NCBI GenBank assembly: GCA_003569205.1
Contig: BGOK01000003.1
Coordinates: 1-64,000, forward strand
DNA from: Verrucomicrobiota bacterium
GTDB lineage: Bacteria; Verrucomicrobiota; Verrucomicrobiia; Opitutales; UBA953
DNA: 64,000 nt
Direction: 5' to 3'
Below are positions 62,836 through 64,000 of this stretch, one piece after another. The notes under the pieces are model-generated. The model was not told where the DNA came from. It worked only from the letters and a program-made list of their open reading frames with translations, and did no database searches. Numbering within the stretch: the first letter of the stretch is position 1; each line of letters starts with the position of its first letter. A program made the translations under genes and the position numbers.

Positions 62836-63081
62836 TTACTTCTTGGCGGCAGCCAGCTTCTTCGCGAGGCGAGCCTTGATGCGGTTCGCTTTGTTGCGAT
62901 GGATGACGCCCGTCTTGGCGGCCTTGTCGGCGGCGGAAGCCACGGCGGCAGGGCTGGCGGAAGCCGCGCCTGCGACGAAGCCCTTGACGAGGCTCTTAAG
63001 GCGGGTGCGGACGATCTTATTGCGAGCGGCGCGAGCAATGGTTTGGCGGATGCTCTTCTGGTTAGCTTTGATGTTGGCCAT
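62836..63081 (-). CDS. rpsT: 30S ribosomal protein S20
   Basis: 81 residues, rich in Lys, Arg and Ala. It begins MANIKANQKSIRQTIARAAR and ends in a helical Lys/Ala tail, typical of S20, which binds 16S rRNA early in 30S assembly. Slightly shorter than the usual 86-90 residues. It lies between a tRNA-Tyr gene upstream and a terminator. Confidence 0.94.
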   Translation of the reverse strand: MANIKANQKSIRQTIARAARNKIVRTRLKSLVKGFVAGAASASPAAVASAADKAAKTGVIHRNKANRIKARLAKKLAAAKK

Positions 63082-63138
63082 GTGTGTCAGTAGGGAAGCC
63101 GTGGGCGGCCCTCGGAGTCAACGCGGATTTAACGATTT

Positions 63139-63158
63139 CGCCCCCGGAGTCGGGGGCG
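63139..63158. other. GC-rich hairpin between tRNA-Tyr and rpsT
   Basis: CGCCCCCGG-AGT-CGGGGGCG is a near-perfect stem with a small loop, 19 bases beyond the tRNA 3' end. There is no T tract on either strand, so a tRNA 3'-processing or weak stop signal is possible. Confidence 0.5.
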
Positions 63159-63176
63159 TCGTCAAAATTGTCCTGC

Positions 63177-63263
63177 TGGTGGAAGGGGTGGGATTCGAAC
63201 CCACGAACAGCGAAGCTGAACGGATTTACAGTCCGCGACCTTTAGCCACTTGGATACCCTTCC
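63177..63263 (-). tRNA. tRNA-Tyr (anticodon GTA)
   Basis: On the minus strand the acceptor stem is GGAAGGG/CCCTTCC, the anticodon arm CGGACT-GTA-AATCCG, a class II long variable arm TCAGCTTCGCTG, and the T arm GTGGGTTCGAATCCCAC. The discriminator A and the 3' CCA are encoded (63177-63179 is TGG on the plus strand). GTA with a long variable arm is bacterial tRNA-Tyr. Confidence 0.95.
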
Positions 63264-63392
63264 GGCCAGCAGGAAGGGCTTTTTGGCAGTCCGAGGCTCC
63301 CGTGACAAGCGCTTTCCCTCGCTTTTAGTGGTTCGGGTCTGGAAATGCCGAAAGGCCTTCACTCCCCGCCAATTTTGGCTCATTCAGGGAGC

Positions 63393-63779
63393 ATGGAGGC
63401 GTCCCCTATCATCGTCTTGATTGATGGAGACTGTGCTTTGTGTAATCGGTCGGCCCAATGGTTCTCCGCCCGCGATACCCGTGGGACCATGGTTTTCGCG
63501 ACGAACGCAGGGGAGACGGCCCGTATCCTCGGCGAGCCCCCTGGGGGCGATCAGGGGACGGTGGTGGCTTGGGTCGGCTCGCAGCGGCTGGTTCGGTCGT
63601 CCGCCGTTTTATTCATGCTGCGGTGCTTGGGGGGCGGTTGGGGTCTCTTGGCTTGGTCGCTCGCCTGGGTGCCCACCTTTTGGGCCGACGCCGTCTATAA
63701 CTTTATCGCCCAGCGTCGGCATTGGTTCGGTCGCCCCCTGGCTTGTACGCTCTTGAGCCCCACTCACCTCGCTGATTAA
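63393..63779 (+). CDS. DCC-family thiol-disulfide oxidoreductase-like protein (DUF393)
   Basis: 128 residues from the ATG at 63393. Begins IIVLIDGDCALCNRSAQWF, whose DGDCxLC is the signature of the DCC (DUF393) family, small proteins with a thioredoxin-like CxxC-type pair and unknown substrates. The C-terminal part WFGRPLACTLLSP and an internal hydrophobic stretch fit the family. The lipoprotein gene follows 9 bases later. Confidence 0.87.
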   Translation: MEASPIIVLIDGDCALCNRSAQWFSARDTRGTMVFATNAGETARILGEPPGGDQGTVVAWVGSQRLVRSSAVLFMLRCLGGGWGLLAWSLAWVPTFWADAVYNFIAQRRHWFGRPLACTLLSPTHLAD

Positions 63780-63788
63780 TCTGCGCAC

Positions 63789-64000
63789 ATGAAGACCCTC
63801 CTCGCCTTTGCCGCGGCCCTGATGCTGGCGGGCTGTGGTGTCTTCAAGACTTACGTGCAGAATGATGCCCAAGCGCAGATGGAGCGGGATAGCGCCGAGC
63901 GTCAGGCCCGCCTGAAGGCGGAGGGTAAACTGAATGCCAAGGAGCTGGAAGCTGTGTCCGCTCGCATGGGGTGGGTGCGGGCGGAGGCGAATGGCCTCCC
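63789..64000 (+). CDS. Lipoprotein, function unknown (3' partial)
   Basis: Not in the ORF track because it runs off the window. The ATG at 63789 opens MKTLLAFAAALMLAGC, a lipoprotein signal with lipobox LAGC (Cys16). After it comes a charged helix (MERDSAERQARLKAEGKL). About 70 codons are visible; family not recognised. Likely co-transcribed with the DCC gene. Confidence 0.7.
   Translation, partial: MKTLLAFAAALMLAGCGVFKTYVQNDAQAQMERDSAERQARLKAEGKLNAKELEAVSARMGWVRAEANGL

Overview
The window is a GC-rich bacterial chromosome segment that looks like a member of Verrucomicrobiota, probably Opitutae-like. This is inferred from gene content, not from a marker phylogeny. The pointers are a giant PEP-CTERM protein built of autotransporter-type beta-strand repeats, a PVC-type membrane-bound dehydrogenase/cytochrome c beside a sulfatase, a TraR/DksA-like gene next to lspA, and RNase HII and HIII side by side. 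No phage, IS transposase, CRISPR array or rRNA is visible. Genes are densely packed on both strands, often with 4-nt overlaps. 

Layout. 1-14290: one enormous secreted, surface-type repeat protein whose 5' end lies outside the window; its first ~3.36 kb changes reading frame repeatedly. 14342-14777, 18330-18738 and 22897-23170: three gene-free spacers filled with a mosaic of short palindromes and repeats. 14778-18329 (-): a D-glucarate uptake and degradation operon (kdgD, MFS transporter, gudD). 18739-22896 (+): sulfatase and PVC-type heme dehydrogenase. 23171-24935 (-): rnhC-rnhB, divergent from mutY, which overlaps a polyphosphate:AMP phosphotransferase gene tail to tail. 27507-29858 (-): Tat lipoprotein propeller and TlpA-like thioredoxin. 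29990-35034 (-): acetyl-CoA synthetase with an unusual N-terminal membrane segment, HAD phosphatase, DUF2071 protein, secreted propeller protein. 35126-39131: scattered histidine genes (hisN, hisD, hisA) and two small envelope proteins. 39136-42414 (-): tig-clpP-clpX, running into hisA. 42522-45024: coaD divergent from a tightly coupled pgsA-pgpA-ygfZ set. 45090-46739: class I fumarase. 46820-52856 (-): mscS plus a Gld-like ABC exporter operon, terminator, then a lone nuoA. 52977-56318 (+): trpS with two unknown envelope-type genes. 56807-61975 (+): ileS, a DksA-like protein with a histone-H1-like tail, lspA, flavin reductase-like protein. 61972-63263 (-): degenerate pseudouridine synthase, rpsT, tRNA-Tyr. 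63393-64000 (+): DCC thiol oxidoreductase and a partial lipoprotein. 

The accessory genes suggest a heterotroph that degrades polysaccharides and sugar acids: a sulfatase with a heme dehydrogenase, glucarate catabolism feeding 2-oxoglutarate semialdehyde, acetate activation and a TCA fumarase. Several conserved genes (clpX, nuoA, the PVC dehydrogenase, probably the sulfatase, and the giant repeat gene) carry single-base frameshifts beside otherwise perfect conserved sequence. This points to uncorrected indel errors in the assembly more than to gene decay. The most interesting non-coding signal is the family of perfect hairpins with three-base loops in the three mosaic spacers. Their arms change together while loop and flanks stay fixed.
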